A DNA stretch of 64,000 nt from Paenibacillaceae bacterium (GTDB lineage Bacteria; Bacillota; Clostridia; Lachnospirales; Lachnospiraceae). Below the pieces are notes generated by a model. The model was given only the letters and a program-made list of their open reading frames with translations. It ran no database searches and had not been told where the DNA came from. The translations under genes and the position numbers were made by a program. Below, piece by piece: positions 51,023 to 60,534 of the stretch. Every line of letters starts with the position of its first letter. The first letter of the stretch is position 1. The stretch covers positions 20,192 to 84,191 of the forward strand of contig SVDU01000023.1 of assembly GCA_015057705.1 (NCBI GenBank). Direction: 5' to 3'.

Positions 51023-52699
51023 TTATTCAAAGTAAGCGTACTTAAATTCAACATCTGGTCCAAATGGGTGGTTAACCAGTCCTTTTACATTTGATTTAGT
51101 CAGTGTAGCAGATCCTCTGTGATACAAAGGAGCAACAATCACGTCTTCATCAACCAGAAGTTTCTCCGCCTGCAGCAGCATATTCAGACGCTTCGCATCA
51201 TCAGTCTCAACTCTTGCATCGTTGATCAGCTTATTGTAATTCTCGTTCTGATAGGAACCGCGGTAAGGAGTACCATTGGTCCATAAATCAAGATAAGTCA
51301 TGGCATCATCATAATCAGCACCCCATGCAGTGGAAGCAAACATATAATTATCGTTGTCCATTAATTCATTTCTAGCCTGAACCGTCTTCGTATCGATTGT
51401 AATATCAATACCTAAATTCTTATTTAACTCACTCTGAATGTAAGTCGCAACTGCTTTTGTCACAGAATCATCACGCACCAGAAGTGTCAGCTTCGGAGTC
51501 TCACCTAACTCCTTACATCCTTCTTCCCAATACTTTTTCGCTTCTTCTGCATTAAACGGGCATAAATTTCCGTTAAGCTCACGGAAGGTCTTACTTCCGT
51601 CTCCATACATACCTTCCGCTACAAGACCGTTGCTGGAGGAAGAACCATCTGCAAGGATCACCTTAGCCAGAGTATCACGGTCAATTGCTGCTGAAACTGC
51701 CTTACGAATGTTTTTGTTTTTCATAACCGGATTGCTTAAAGAGAACTGAAGATATTCGGTTCTGAACTCGCTTTCTGATTTGAATTCCGGATTGTTCTGA
51801 TAAGCCGCCACATTGGAAGAATCCAGTGCCACCTGGCTCAGCTCATTAGCCAGATAAGCATTTAAAGCTGCCGAAGCATCTTTCATAACTCTTACCTGTG
51901 CATTTTCAATCTTAACGTTTGCAGCATCCCAGTACTTGTCATTCTTTTTAAGGGTAGCACCAACTGCCGGATCATAACTTGTAATTGTATAAGGTCCGCA
52001 GTAAATCATGTTATCCGCACTTAAACCATACTGATCACCCTTTGAGGTAACATATGCCTCATTTAAAGGGAAGAACTGGCAGAGCACGGTTAAACGTGCA
52101 AAGTATGGAGTGGGTGCTTTAATGGTAACCTGGAATGTCTTGTCGTCAACAGCTTTTACACCGACTTCCTCCGCACTAACTTTTCCCTCATTGTATTCAG
52201 TACCATTTACAATGTAATCTGTCATAATAAAGCTGTAGCCGTTAGTCGCATCTGCGCTCATCTGTTTTAACCAAGAGAACACGAAATCACTGGCTGTTAA
52301 AGGAGTTCCGTCGCTCCACTGCAGACCATCTCTTAAATGAAAGGTGTATGTAAGCTTATCATCTGAAACATCATAACTTTTTGCAAGTGCTGGCTGAGCC
52401 TCATTTTTTTCATCCAGGCGAAGCAGACCCTCAAATGCGTTGTTATTTACCATGGAGGACTGGCTGTCTGAAGCTGCCCACTGTACCAACGTCTTGATTT
52501 CTGCATTTGCATAAACGCTAAGAACCTGATCACCAGCTGCCGGAGCCGTTGTTTTGTCTGAAACAGATTCACTTGCACCTGCACTCTGTGAAGACTCACC
52601 AGCCGTTGTTCCACCGGTGCTTCCGGTAAAAGCACAACCAGAAAGAGCTCCAATTACCAGACACGCAGCAGTACCCAATGCTAATACTCTTTTTTTCAT
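51023..52699 (-). CDS. oppA: Oligopeptide-binding lipoprotein OppA
   Basis: The 558-residue protein is a family 5 solute-binding lipoprotein: lipobox LSGC (C22), Ser/Thr-rich linker, and the family segment TYTFHLRDGLQWSDGTPLTA (about 115-134). It binds peptides or peptide-like ligands outside the cell. First gene of the opp-cutC-deoR-transglutaminase operon. AAAGGAGAGG precedes the start. Confidence 0.92.
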   Translation of the reverse strand: MKKRVLALGTAACLVIGALSGCAFTGSTGGTTAGESSQSAGASESVSDKTTAPAAGDQVLSVYANAEIKTLVQWAASDSQSSMVNNNAFEGLLRLDEKNEAQPALAKSYDVSDDKLTYTFHLRDGLQWSDGTPLTASDFVFSWLKQMSADATNGYSFIMTDYIVNGTEYNEGKVSAEEVGVKAVDDKTFQVTIKAPTPYFARLTVLCQFFPLNEAYVTSKGDQYGLSADNMIYCGPYTITSYDPAVGATLKKNDKYWDAANVKIENAQVRVMKDASAALNAYLANELSQVALDSSNVAAYQNNPEFKSESEFRTEYLQFSLSNPVMKNKNIRKAVSAAIDRDTLAKVILADGSSSSNGLVAEGMYGDGSKTFRELNGNLCPFNAEEAKKYWEEGCKELGETPKLTLLVRDDSVTKAVATYIQSELNKNLGIDITIDTKTVQARNELMDNDNYMFASTAWGADYDDAMTYLDLWTNGTPYRGSYQNENYNKLINDARVETDDAKRLNMLLQAEKLLVDEDVIVAPLYHRGSATLTKSNVKGLVNHPFGPDVEFKYAYFE

Positions 52700-52771
52700 A
52701 TTTCCTCTCCTTTTGTATTACTTTTATTGTTTCGTCTTAATTTATAGCAATTTGCCTATAAAATTATTTAA

Positions 52772-52800
52772 ATTATACAGATACTTAGTGGTTGTGTCAA
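52772..52800 (-). promoter_or_regulatory. Promoter of the opp operon
   Basis: Minus-strand TTGACA (52795-52800), 17-base spacer, TATAAT (52772-52777): a consensus sigma-A promoter. Confidence 0.88.
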
Positions 52801-52878
52801 TATGTTTTTTATTATTTTATCTTGTTTTAAATTGTTTCAATTCTTAACTAAAATACTTGTTTTTCAAAGTCTGAGCAA

Positions 52879-52920
52879 CAAAAAAAGAGTTTCTGCTTTG
52901 CTTTCGCGTTGGAGAAACCC
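52879..52920 (-). terminator. Repeat-type terminator, copy 1
   Basis: GTTTCT (52889-52894) pairs with AGAAAC (52913-52918), with T-rich minus-strand tail. It ends the small-protein gene. It matches the hairpin at 54603-54634 at about 27 of 31 positions. Confidence 0.75.
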
Positions 52921-52988
52921 CTTAACTAATCTAAGTTCTATCATACTACCATTCTACATATTACATTCATATGGTAGATTATGCTTAA

Positions 52989-53189
52989 TTACTGCTTAAT
53001 TATTATTTTAGAGATAGCATCCGTAATCAATTCTTTTGAGATATACATCGCCTTTAAACGATTTCTAAGAAGTGTATGATGAGTATTCCCCTCAGGAAAC
53101 TTTTCCTGTGCTTTTTCACATTTGCCTATTATAGAATTTATAGCCCGGAGTGCTTCTGTTAGTTCTTCACTTGTGTATTCATTCATCAT
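52989..53189 (-). CDS. Small helical protein of unknown function
   Basis: The 66-residue protein is predicted by eye to be largely helical and charged (EELTEALRAINSIIGKCEKAQEK), with a GNTHHTLLRNRLKAM segment. GGAGT precedes the two adjacent ATG codons, and a terminator follows. I do not recognise a family. Its form suggests a small regulator or antitoxin-like protein but there is no partner gene next to it. Confidence 0.65.
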   Translation of the reverse strand: MMNEYTSEELTEALRAINSIIGKCEKAQEKFPEGNTHHTLLRNRLKAMYISKELITDAISKIIIKQ

Positions 53190-53265
53190 TATTACTCCAT
53201 TCTATTCTTTTAAAATATATTATCCCATTTGCAGCATTTTTTATTATAAGAATCAAAATTCATAA

Positions 53266-54375
53266 TTATTTTGTACCATACGAGATTAGTATCCCATAAA
53301 ACTGTGTCAAAGTCAGCAATTCCTGATTCCTGCCTATAAACTCTGTAATTTTATTTTGCTTATTACAATAGTACTCTGCGTCTTTTCTATCCATGCCATG
53401 ATTCATAAACCGTTCAATCACCAGAGTCTGCTGTTCACTTGTCTTATGCTCACAGAACTCATGAGCCTCAATAAATGCTTTTACCTCTTCAGCATAATCA
53501 GCATGTTCCGGTGAAATGAAGTTAACCTTATCACTCATTCTAATATCTACATCCCTTAGTCCAAGATTCCTCATCATCTTAGGCATTTTCAGCGCAATAG
53601 AATAATCTCTCCCCTGGCGTTTTAACTGAGTATTCCACATTTCTCTAAATCCCGGATATTGACATAAATAATCATAATCCATACCATGGATATAGAGACC
53701 CACATTTTCCAATTCTCTGTTAACCTCTGCACATACAACGAGACCTCCATCTTTTGTGAAGGAAATCATCTTATTAAGAAATAAATGAGAATTATCAATA
53801 TGTCTTAATACTGCCTGTGAAATGACAAAATCATATTTTATTCCAGATTCATAGGTTAACACATCATCACATACAAATTGAACATCATATTCTCCGGTTT
53901 TAAGAGTCCTTTTCCCCTCGTTGATCAGGCTCTCGCAGTAATCAATGCCCATATAAGTACTACCTTTTGGCAGATGGGGCATAAGCATAGTACCTAAAAA
54001 ACCATAACCGCATCCACAGTCCAGAACATTAATTGGGTAATTAATCTTCCAAACTCTTTTGATCAAAAATTGAAGGTAGTCTTTATTCCACAGAAAATCC
54101 CGTGTGTTTTTCAAATATTTCAGACGTCCACTCCAGTACTCCTTAGTCCCTGCTTCACAAGGAATATAAGTTAAAGACGGTAACGGCTTTAATCCCAGCA
54201 ATTCATCAACTGAAACATCAAAGTATTGAGCTAGCTGAGGTAAAAGCGTTATATCGGGAAATGTAACGTTGTTTTCCCATTTGCTCACAGTCTGGTGTGC
54301 CACCCCCAAAACAGTTGCCAATTCTTGTTGACTTACTCCTTTATTTTTTCTAAGCTCTGCAATCATTAGCTTCAT
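53266..54375 (-). CDS. HTH-methyltransferase fusion protein
   Basis: The 369-residue protein joins an XRE helix-turn-helix (GVSQQELATVLGVAHQTVSKWENN, two helices about 13-36) to a class I SAM methyltransferase (motif I VLDCGCGYGFLGTML, about 118-132; GSTYMGIDY; FVISQAVLRHID about 183-194). GGGGG lies 8 bases before ATG 54375; an in-frame TTG at 54381 is less likely. The DNA-binding domain may target the enzyme or make its expression self-controlled. The methyl acceptor is unknown. It is a single-gene unit. Confidence 0.8.
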   Translation of the reverse strand: MKLMIAELRKNKGVSQQELATVLGVAHQTVSKWENNVTFPDITLLPQLAQYFDVSVDELLGLKPLPSLTYIPCEAGTKEYWSGRLKYLKNTRDFLWNKDYLQFLIKRVWKINYPINVLDCGCGYGFLGTMLMPHLPKGSTYMGIDYCESLINEGKRTLKTGEYDVQFVCDDVLTYESGIKYDFVISQAVLRHIDNSHLFLNKMISFTKDGGLVVCAEVNRELENVGLYIHGMDYDYLCQYPGFREMWNTQLKRQGRDYSIALKMPKMMRNLGLRDVDIRMSDKVNFISPEHADYAEEVKAFIEAHEFCEHKTSEQQTLVIERFMNHGMDRKDAEYYCNKQNKITEFIGRNQELLTLTQFYGILISYGTK

Positions 54376-54590
54376 ACACAATACCCCCTGGACTTATTAT
54401 TTTAATATTAACACCGAAATCTTAATTTTAAAATAACGCATTATAAGAGTTTATTCCCTTATAGAGTGAGAAAAAGTATATTACATAAATTCCTAATCTC
54501 CTAATTAAAAGATTACTATATCTGAGAATAGAGTGGGGTTCTGAATAATATCATTCATACACTCCCCGCCCCACCATTTACAAATCGCAA

Positions 54591-54634
54591 AAATAAAAGA
54601 AGGGTTTCTGCTTTGCTTTTGCAAAGGAGAAACC
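54591..54634 (-). terminator. Repeat-type terminator, copy 2
   Basis: GGTTTCT (54603-54609) and CTTTGC (54611-54616) pair with GCAAAG (54621-54626) and AGAAACC (54628-54634). T-rich on the minus strand, ending the cell-wall-repeat protein gene. Confidence 0.85.
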
Positions 54635-54646
54635 TTTCTAAATAAA

Positions 54647-55351
54647 CTAATTAGCTTTATTAAGCTCATCCTGAGATTTATGCATAATAACAGCCACGTG
54701 TTCACTGACATAACATAAAATCTGTTTACCGTCAGTCTGAGTCGGGAACATAATCTTGCTGCTTTCATCCGTATAAAACTCATTTAAATTAGGATCTACA
54801 AAACTCATATTAACCATCTCATTGGAATTAATGGTTCTCTCATCATAAAAGCCATGGGTATCCGGATTATAAAGAGATAACATCGTGGTTATTTCATTAG
54901 TAGTTATATAACATCTGTTATTAACTGTAACCGGTTTATTACTTATATTCTTTATACCAACAGAAACAATTTGGCTATTTCCAACCTTTACATCAGGAAG
55001 CCACGCTACCAGAAATGTTACTCCATCATTGACATCGTTGATAATTTCTCCGTTTCGATCAGCCATACGTCCATCTGGTATTAATCCATTTACCAGGAGT
55101 ACTCCTGAATCTTTAAAATAGTGATCTTTACCTTCTATATTAACAATCCCAGTCTGCATATATCCATTTGAATCAAAATGATAATATTCACCCGTCTCAG
55201 GGTCTTCAAACCAGTTGTCTCTTAATACCGTACCATCATTGTACACATATTGCCAGCCGTTAGAATCCTGCTTCCATTCATTCGCATAGCTCACAATGGA
55301 ACCCAAAACAGAAAATACCAAAGACACCATAACTATAAACTTTTTCATCAT
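54647..55351 (-). CDS. Secreted protein with cell-wall-binding (CW) repeats
   Basis: The 234-residue protein has a signal peptide (1-24, cleavage near SYA-NEW), then three CW/choline-binding-type repeats (WQYVYNDGTVLRDNWF, YYHFDSNGYMQTGIV, HYFKDSGVLLVNG; about 30-95), then a beta-rich domain (about 105-230) like DUF4352-type extracellular modules. The repeats should attach it to the cell surface. Either of the first two ATG codons could start it (GGAGGG upstream). The role of the C-terminal domain is unknown. Confidence 0.75.
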   Translation of the reverse strand: MMKKFIVMVSLVFSVLGSIVSYANEWKQDSNGWQYVYNDGTVLRDNWFEDPETGEYYHFDSNGYMQTGIVNIEGKDHYFKDSGVLLVNGLIPDGRMADRNGEIINDVNDGVTFLVAWLPDVKVGNSQIVSVGIKNISNKPVTVNNRCYITTNEITTMLSLYNPDTHGFYDERTINSNEMVNMSFVDPNLNEFYTDESSKIMFPTQTDGKQILCYVSEHVAVIMHKSQDELNKAN

Positions 55352-55485
55352 ATCCCTCCATTTATATTAATCAGATCTATTATATAATATAAATTAATAA
55401 GTTACAATTAATACAAATAATATCAAGGGAAAAAACTTCTACAGCCGTTCGGAACAAACATACTAGAAAAAAAGGAAATAAGTAC

Positions 55486-55521
55486 TTGACAAAACGCATA
55501 TTTGTAACTAAAATAGTTACA
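55486..55521 (+). promoter_or_regulatory. Promoter and Rrf2 operator
   Basis: TTGACA (55486-55491), 17-base spacer, TAAAAT (55509-55514) form a near-consensus promoter. TGTAACT (55503-55509) and AGTTACA (55515-55521) are perfect 7-bp inverted arms over the -10 box, the usual layout of an autoregulating Rrf2 repressor. Confidence 0.88.
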
Positions 55522-55534
55522 GAAGGAGGTGCTT

Positions 55535-55942
55535 ATGTATTCAACTAAATTATCGGTAAGCATTCATATAATGAGTGTAATTGTACTGATGGAGGGGGAG
55601 CCCGTCACGTCTGAGTACATCGCTTCCAGCATCAACACCAATCCCGCCCTTGTCAGACGTTTAATGAGCCGTTTAAAGAAAGCAAAGTTAATTAAAACGA
55701 GTACGAAACTTGGTGTAACAGGTCTTGCCAGAGAAGCAAAAGATATTTCACTTCTGGATATCTTTTTAGCAACAGAAGACCATCAGGATTTGTTTAGCAT
55801 TCATAGCAACACCAATCCAAACTGTCCAGTAGGGGCAAAGATAGAAGTCACATTGAAACATTTATACGACAACATACAAACAGCAACAGAGGAAAAGTTA
55901 TCTGCCATTAGCCTGGCTGACATTATAAAAGAATTTATATAG
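55535..55942 (+). CDS. Rrf2-family transcriptional repressor (YwnA-like)
   Basis: The 135-residue protein has the Rrf2 winged helix (SEYIASSINTNPALVRRLMSRLKKAKLIKT, in two pieces about 29-58). A single Cys is in HSNTNPNCPVGAKIE (about 91-105), as in YwnA-type thiol-sensing members rather than three-Cys Fe-S members. AGGAGG is 5 bases before ATG 55535. It heads a three-gene operon with two oxidoreductases, so it probably responds to electrophile or disulfide stress. Confidence 0.87.
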   Translation: MYSTKLSVSIHIMSVIVLMEGEPVTSEYIASSINTNPALVRRLMSRLKKAKLIKTSTKLGVTGLAREAKDISLLDIFLATEDHQDLFSIHSNTNPNCPVGAKIEVTLKHLYDNIQTATEEKLSAISLADIIKEFI

Positions 55943-56005
55943 AACAACGCTGACTCGTCTCAATACAATTTGAGACTGTAAGAAAAAGAAAGGATGTGAG
56001 TAACT

Positions 56006-56647
56006 ATGAAAATTGCAATAATAGGTGCAACCGGTATGGCCGGCACTTCGCTCTACAAAGAAAGTGTATTACGCGGTCACGAAGTGACTGCAATTGTTCG
56101 TAATAAAGATAAGGCAGTATCTTTACTGGGAGACGGAGTAAAGGTAATTGATAAAGATGTCTTCGATCTAACAAGATCAGATCTTGAGGGCTTTGATGTC
56201 ATAATAAATGCCTTTGCAACAGCTCCCGCTAAAGCGTATTTACATCTGGATCTGGCTGCAAAGCTGGTAAATTTTTTCCGTGAAACCGAAAAGCCCAGAC
56301 TGTTTTTTATTCTCGGCGCAGCCAGTCTTTTAGATGAAAACAACAAGCTGTTTCTAGACACTTTGAAGACATTACCAGACGTTGCACCCTGGATTTCCAT
56401 TCCAGTGGAGGCATATAAAACCCTTAACTTTTTGAGAAGCATTGAAAATGTGAACTGGGTTGGCGTATCCCCATCGGCGGAATTTGTCCCAGGAGAAGCG
56501 ACGGTACCTGTTTTAGGAAAGGATCATTTGCTAACCTCCTCCAAAGGCAAATCAGTTGTAACAAGTGGAACCATGGCTGTTGCCATTTTGGATGAAGTAG
56601 AAAATCAACAATTTATTCGTACCAGATTTACCGTATGTAACCAATAA
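56006..56647 (+). CDS. NAD(P)H-binding protein, NmrA/SDR-like
   Basis: The 213-residue protein has an N-terminal Rossmann motif IAIIGATGMAGTSLYKE (about 3-19) and matches the atypical SDR (NmrA/YwnB-like) proteins. Small members of this type are often coupled to Rrf2 regulators in Firmicutes. It lacks the classical YxxxK catalytic pair at the usual spacing. A redox or quinone-related function is likely. Confidence 0.82.
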   Translation: MKIAIIGATGMAGTSLYKESVLRGHEVTAIVRNKDKAVSLLGDGVKVIDKDVFDLTRSDLEGFDVIINAFATAPAKAYLHLDLAAKLVNFFRETEKPRLFFILGAASLLDENNKLFLDTLKTLPDVAPWISIPVEAYKTLNFLRSIENVNWVGVSPSAEFVPGEATVPVLGKDHLLTSSKGKSVVTSGTMAVAILDEVENQQFIRTRFTVCNQ

Positions 56648-56680
56648 ATAGAAAACAAATTTGAAATGGAGGTATATTTT

Positions 56681-57229
56681 ATGAGTAAGACAATTGGTAT
56701 TATTAATGGTAGTTTGAGAAAAAATTCATTTTCCGGAAGCATTGCTGACTATGTGAAAAATAACGCGCCAGAAGGTTATGCATTTAAAATCATCGATATA
56801 GGAAAACTTCCTCTTTATAATCAGGATTATGATGGCGAAGATTTAAATGAATATACGGTATTTAGAAATGAAGTAAAGAATTTAGACGCCGTACTGTTCA
56901 TTACACCAGAGCATAACCGCTCTATTCCTGCAGCACTGAAAAATGCCCTTGACATTGGTTCCAGACCTTATGGTGAAAATGTCTGGAGCGGCAAGCCAGG
57001 TGCCGTAATTAGCCAGTCACCAGGCGGCATAGGCGGTTTTGGCGCAAATCATCATTTACGACAGGTACTGGCTTTTCTAAATGTTTTAACCCTTGCTCAA
57101 CCTGAAGCGTATATTGGCTCTTTCCATACATTGATCGATGAAAATGGAGAGTTAAATAACGAAGCTACCAAAGAATTTTTGAACGGTTTTTTAGCTGCTT
57201 TTGCTGCTTGGATTGAAAAACTATCTTAA
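56681..57229 (+). CDS. NADPH-dependent FMN reductase (flavodoxin fold)
   Basis: The 182-residue protein has the FMN phosphate loop GSLRKNSFSG (about 8-17) and the FITPEHNRSIPAALKNALD motif (about 74-92) of the NADPH_FMN_red/azoreductase family. GGAGG lies before ATG 56681; the ATG at 56666 overlaps it. It probably reduces quinones, azo compounds or other electrophiles as the effector of the Rrf2 operon. Confidence 0.87.
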   Translation: MSKTIGIINGSLRKNSFSGSIADYVKNNAPEGYAFKIIDIGKLPLYNQDYDGEDLNEYTVFRNEVKNLDAVLFITPEHNRSIPAALKNALDIGSRPYGENVWSGKPGAVISQSPGGIGGFGANHHLRQVLAFLNVLTLAQPEAYIGSFHTLIDENGELNNEATKEFLNGFLAAFAAWIEKLS

Positions 57230-57236
57230 TTTAGAC

Positions 57237-57266
57237 AATAGGGAAACAGTCATCTGTTTCCCTATT
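57237..57266 (+). terminator. Terminator of the Rrf2 operon
   Basis: AATAGGGAAACAG (57237-57249) pairs perfectly with CTGTTTCCCTATT (57254-57266) over 13 bp with a TCAT loop. Confidence 0.88.
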
Positions 57267-57860
57267 GGTTATTTATAGGAAGCATTCCGTGTTTAAACAA
57301 GATACTTCCACTCGTTTTTAAGTAAGGTTCCTAGGTTGATTTGATGTAAGGATAATACGAAAATATTACAACATCTGGGAGAGCGTGCAGGTAAATCTGT
57401 TAAACTGTCTGAAAGTATTTTTTAAAAGGCAGGATAATTTATAAACTGAGTAGCTTGCGTCTATCTTTAAAAACAAAAAAACTTCTCCTCTGCTTATGCA
57501 AAAGAGAAGCCCTTATACCATTTCATTTTCATCAATGCTCAATTTTATTCACGCCATACTACTTAGGTTTATACTCAAAACAATTAATACTTTAATATTT
57601 TTACGCTCTGGATCATACCTATTATAGATAGAAATAATACTCAAATAGTTTCTCTGACGATGCATGTAGGACATACTCATTTTGTCCAACAGCATTACAT
57701 ATATATTCACTGTCATTAATTACAGTTCTCAACATAAGAACGCTACTTTTATCTATATAAAATTAGTTCCATTTTGTGTCTCTAAACAAAAAGACAGAGA
57801 AAAATCGGGGTGAAATCAATGCAGTAGAATTTCGACCCTGATTTTATCCATAGAAGGAAA
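57267..57860. other. Intergenic region, no gene recognised
   Basis: About 590 bases. It holds the third repeat-type terminator (57475-57511) for the lipoprotein gene. The rest has no open frame of note and no recognised element; some of it may be decayed coding or mobile DNA. Confidence 0.5.
57475..57511 (-). terminator. Repeat-type terminator, copy 3
   Basis: CTTCTC (57482-57487) pairs with GAGAAG (57504-57509), extended by TGC/GCA inside. Seven T follow on the minus strand. It is a looser relative of copies 1 and 2. Confidence 0.8.
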
Positions 57861-58760
57861 TTATTTACCAATTGAATTATTAGTGTAATCCTCCATATTA
57901 TAAAGTGCTGTTTTAAAATCTCCATCTTTTATGTACGTTACCGTTACAGTCTTATTATCAGGAGATAATTTTAAATCACTAAATTCTGTCTTAACTAATC
58001 CTGAACCCATAAACTTATTAATAGTCCATTCTTTAAAAGCTTCAGAATCTGAAGGAAACATATTATCTATTACAATTCTGTAAATAATCTCCTTGTCATT
58101 CTTTGTTTCTGTAAAGACATAAAAGTTATACGTTCCATTGGAAACTATATGTTTATTAAAAACATTGTTTGATCCTCTACTATTTACCATGTAAACATCA
58201 TCATATTTAAAAGCATAAATAGAAAAGCCATGTTCACTGTCCCCTTCCATGAAATTTGGCGGTAAATACTGTTCATCAAAAACAATATCATCTCGATCCA
58301 TAAACTGCGTAAAAACATAAACTATCTTTTTTTCTTCATTAAAAACCAAGGCATACTCATATGTCTGGTTATTACCTAAAACAGCAACATAGGACGGACA
58401 GATAAATGTATCAGTATCATACCTTATACTATTTGTGCGATTTAAATAGGTTTCTGTTATTTTTGAAAGACGCTCTGTTTCTTTTTTATAGTCATTGTCA
58501 CTATAATTACATTCAAGATATATCTGATAATCATTTCCTAAAATACTATCCACAGAACCATAATAATATTTTACATTCTGAGCAGAATCTAATATAGTAT
58601 CTGGGAATATGGATAATGTGCTTGGTCCTTTGAAATCATCAAACTGACCATATTCAGAAATATCCGTTACAACCTTTACCACTTTTTTATTCTGCGAACA
58701 TGCCGAAATAAAGGTGACACACAACAAAAACAGTAAAAAAAATGCAGTTCTTTTTTTCAT
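57861..58760 (-). CDS. Lipoprotein of unknown function
   Basis: The 299-residue protein has a signal peptide with lipobox ISAC (C21) and an Asp/Asn/Tyr-rich extracellular domain with no recognised family. No clear ribosome site precedes the ATG, which suggests weak expression or an alternative start. It ends at a terminator. The gene lies next to the decayed mobile region and is more AT-rich than the metabolic operons. Confidence 0.7.
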   Translation of the reverse strand: MKKRTAFFLLFLLCVTFISACSQNKKVVKVVTDISEYGQFDDFKGPSTLSIFPDTILDSAQNVKYYYGSVDSILGNDYQIYLECNYSDNDYKKETERLSKITETYLNRTNSIRYDTDTFICPSYVAVLGNNQTYEYALVFNEEKKIVYVFTQFMDRDDIVFDEQYLPPNFMEGDSEHGFSIYAFKYDDVYMVNSRGSNNVFNKHIVSNGTYNFYVFTETKNDKEIIYRIVIDNMFPSDSEAFKEWTINKFMGSGLVKTEFSDLKLSPDNKTVTVTYIKDGDFKTALYNMEDYTNNSIGK

Positions 58761-59405
58761 AGCTAGCTATTATGATGTATTTAAAACTAATATACATACT
58801 TTTCCTTTCTTTTATTTTTGTGGCTTTAATACATTCAGATTCTTTGGAATTTGGATTCTTATATATGGTTAACTGCAAGATGGGCTATATTGCAAGAGCT
58901 TTGTTTAAATCATTTATAGACTTAGATGTGCAGGTGCTTTAAAATGTATACGTCGCATTTCTTCTGATGTTTCCTATGCTATTTAAGTAACTTCGAGACA
59001 TACAATTTTCATTAATATTCTCAAAATCCGATAGTCTTTATTAATACATCAAACGCACCAAAAGTAATATATTACATTTTATTCCACTTTCTCTAATTAT
59101 GATATTATACTCTCTATGCTTATCCTCTTCAATGATAAGTGATCAATTAGGTAATCAGATTGATTAATTTTCCGAAAACAAACCCAAGTCGACAGTAAAA
59201 TGTAAACGGACAGCCCTGGCATTATATATGAGGTACATCAGTGCCACATGAAAAGATAGTATACTAAATCCCAATCTTCAATAGTCCTAATCTAGCCAAA
59301 ATACAGGGTAGGATTTATATTAAGCTGACGAAAGCCTGTAAATTCAAACCGAAGTTGACAGTTAATTTTACCGCACTGACTTTTACTTTATAATCAAAAA
59401 GCTAA
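58761..59405. other. Non-coding border of the mobile region
   Basis: About 645 bases. It contains the two imperfect direct repeats listed next and otherwise no recognised gene. It is AT-rich and looks like degraded mobile DNA. Confidence 0.55.
59181..59366. repeat. Imperfect direct repeats before the integrase remnant
   Basis: AACCCAAGTCGACAGTAAAA (59181-59200) and AACCGAAGTTGACAGTTAAT (59347-59366) agree at about 16 of 20 positions and are 166 bases apart. They could be terminal or recombinase-binding repeats of a lost element. Confidence 0.4.
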
Positions 59406-60534
59406 TTGCACATTTTTATGTATAGTGCCATGATAACGTCACCGGCATGTAAACACATTATGAATATAAAATCAAAGGAAAAACAATTAAAGAGGGTCTG
59501 TGACCTATCAAAAGTAAAAACCCGGCCGGATATTGGTCGAAAGTATTTTATCATCAATAGAAAGCCAATAAGTAGCAGTACCTATGAGGGATTAATTGAT
59601 AAGCTATATGATTATTTCTTAGGAGATAATGCTGCTACCATGGAAACGCACTTTAATACCTGGATGGAGTGGAGAGAAAATGAGACAAGCGTTAGTAGAA
59701 AGACACTTAAGGAAAACCGTTTTATGTGGAATTCTTTACTGATAGATCAGGATATCACGTTAATTCCCTTAAAGCACCTGACAGCAAAGGATCTGATTGT
59801 CTATTTCAGGAACATAACAAAAGGCCGACAAATGACTAGAAAACGTTTCAATGATCTAAAAAGTATTATGAGTGGCATTCTGTATCTTGCAGTGGAAATG
59901 ATATCATAGAACGGAACTGTCTTAGAGACATTAATTATAAGCAGTTTACCTACAAGTCTGAAAATACCAGCATTACTCCATATACAGAAAAAGAACGTCT
60001 GCAAATTATAAACCACTTGGGAGATGATTTTTATTCTTTGGCAATAAAACTAGACTTCTACCTAATTCTACGAATAGGTGAATTGAAGAGATTAAGATGG
60101 GATGATATTTCTGGTGATTTTCTGCACATTCAACGCTTTGTAGATGACAAAAATGAGATTATCGAAGATATTAAAGGTCATACAAGTGAAGGTAAACGTT
60201 ATATGCCGTTGACAGTGAGAGCTAAGGAAATATTGAAACAGATTTACTCTATGAATTTGGCAAGCGACTATATCTTCATACGTAATGGTCAGCCTTGGCA
60301 ACAGTAACCTTTAACCGTCGCTTAAAGAAATGCTGTGAAGAATTAGGCATAGAATACCGCTCCTCCCACAAGCTCCGCTTCTCCACCGCTTCCATCATGT
60401 ACAAGAACGGAATGGAAGACACCGAGCTTCAAAAGCTCCTGGGCCATACCAGTCTCACCATGACGCACCACTATCTCCGAAATATCACTTCTCATGAAAA
60501 AACAGCATCAAAAATGAGGGCAATTCTGGATTAA
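59406..60534 (+). pseudogene. Tyrosine recombinase (integrase), broken by two frameshifts
   Basis: Three frames join into one integrase: the N-terminal core-binding part (59406-59909, with MTRKRFNDLKSIMSG), a middle part readable from about 59910 to 60300 (RNCLRDINYKQF..., LDFYLILRIGELKRLRWDDI, which includes the catalytic Arg of RIGEL), and a C-terminal part (60295-60534, SSHKLRFSTASIMY and LLGHTSLTMTHHYL with the H-x-x-R, H and Tyr residues). Frameshifts lie near 59905 and 60295. All catalytic boxes can be found, so decay is recent. Start codon uncertain. A shorter paralogue lies at 63212. Confidence 0.85.

Noticed and set aside
54505..54783. Minus-strand open frame of 92 codons
   Set aside because: It overlaps the 3' end of the CW-repeat gene and runs through a clear terminator.
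58687..58878. Minus-strand open frame before the lipoprotein
   Set aside because: It overlaps the lipoprotein signal peptide in another frame, with no recognisable features.
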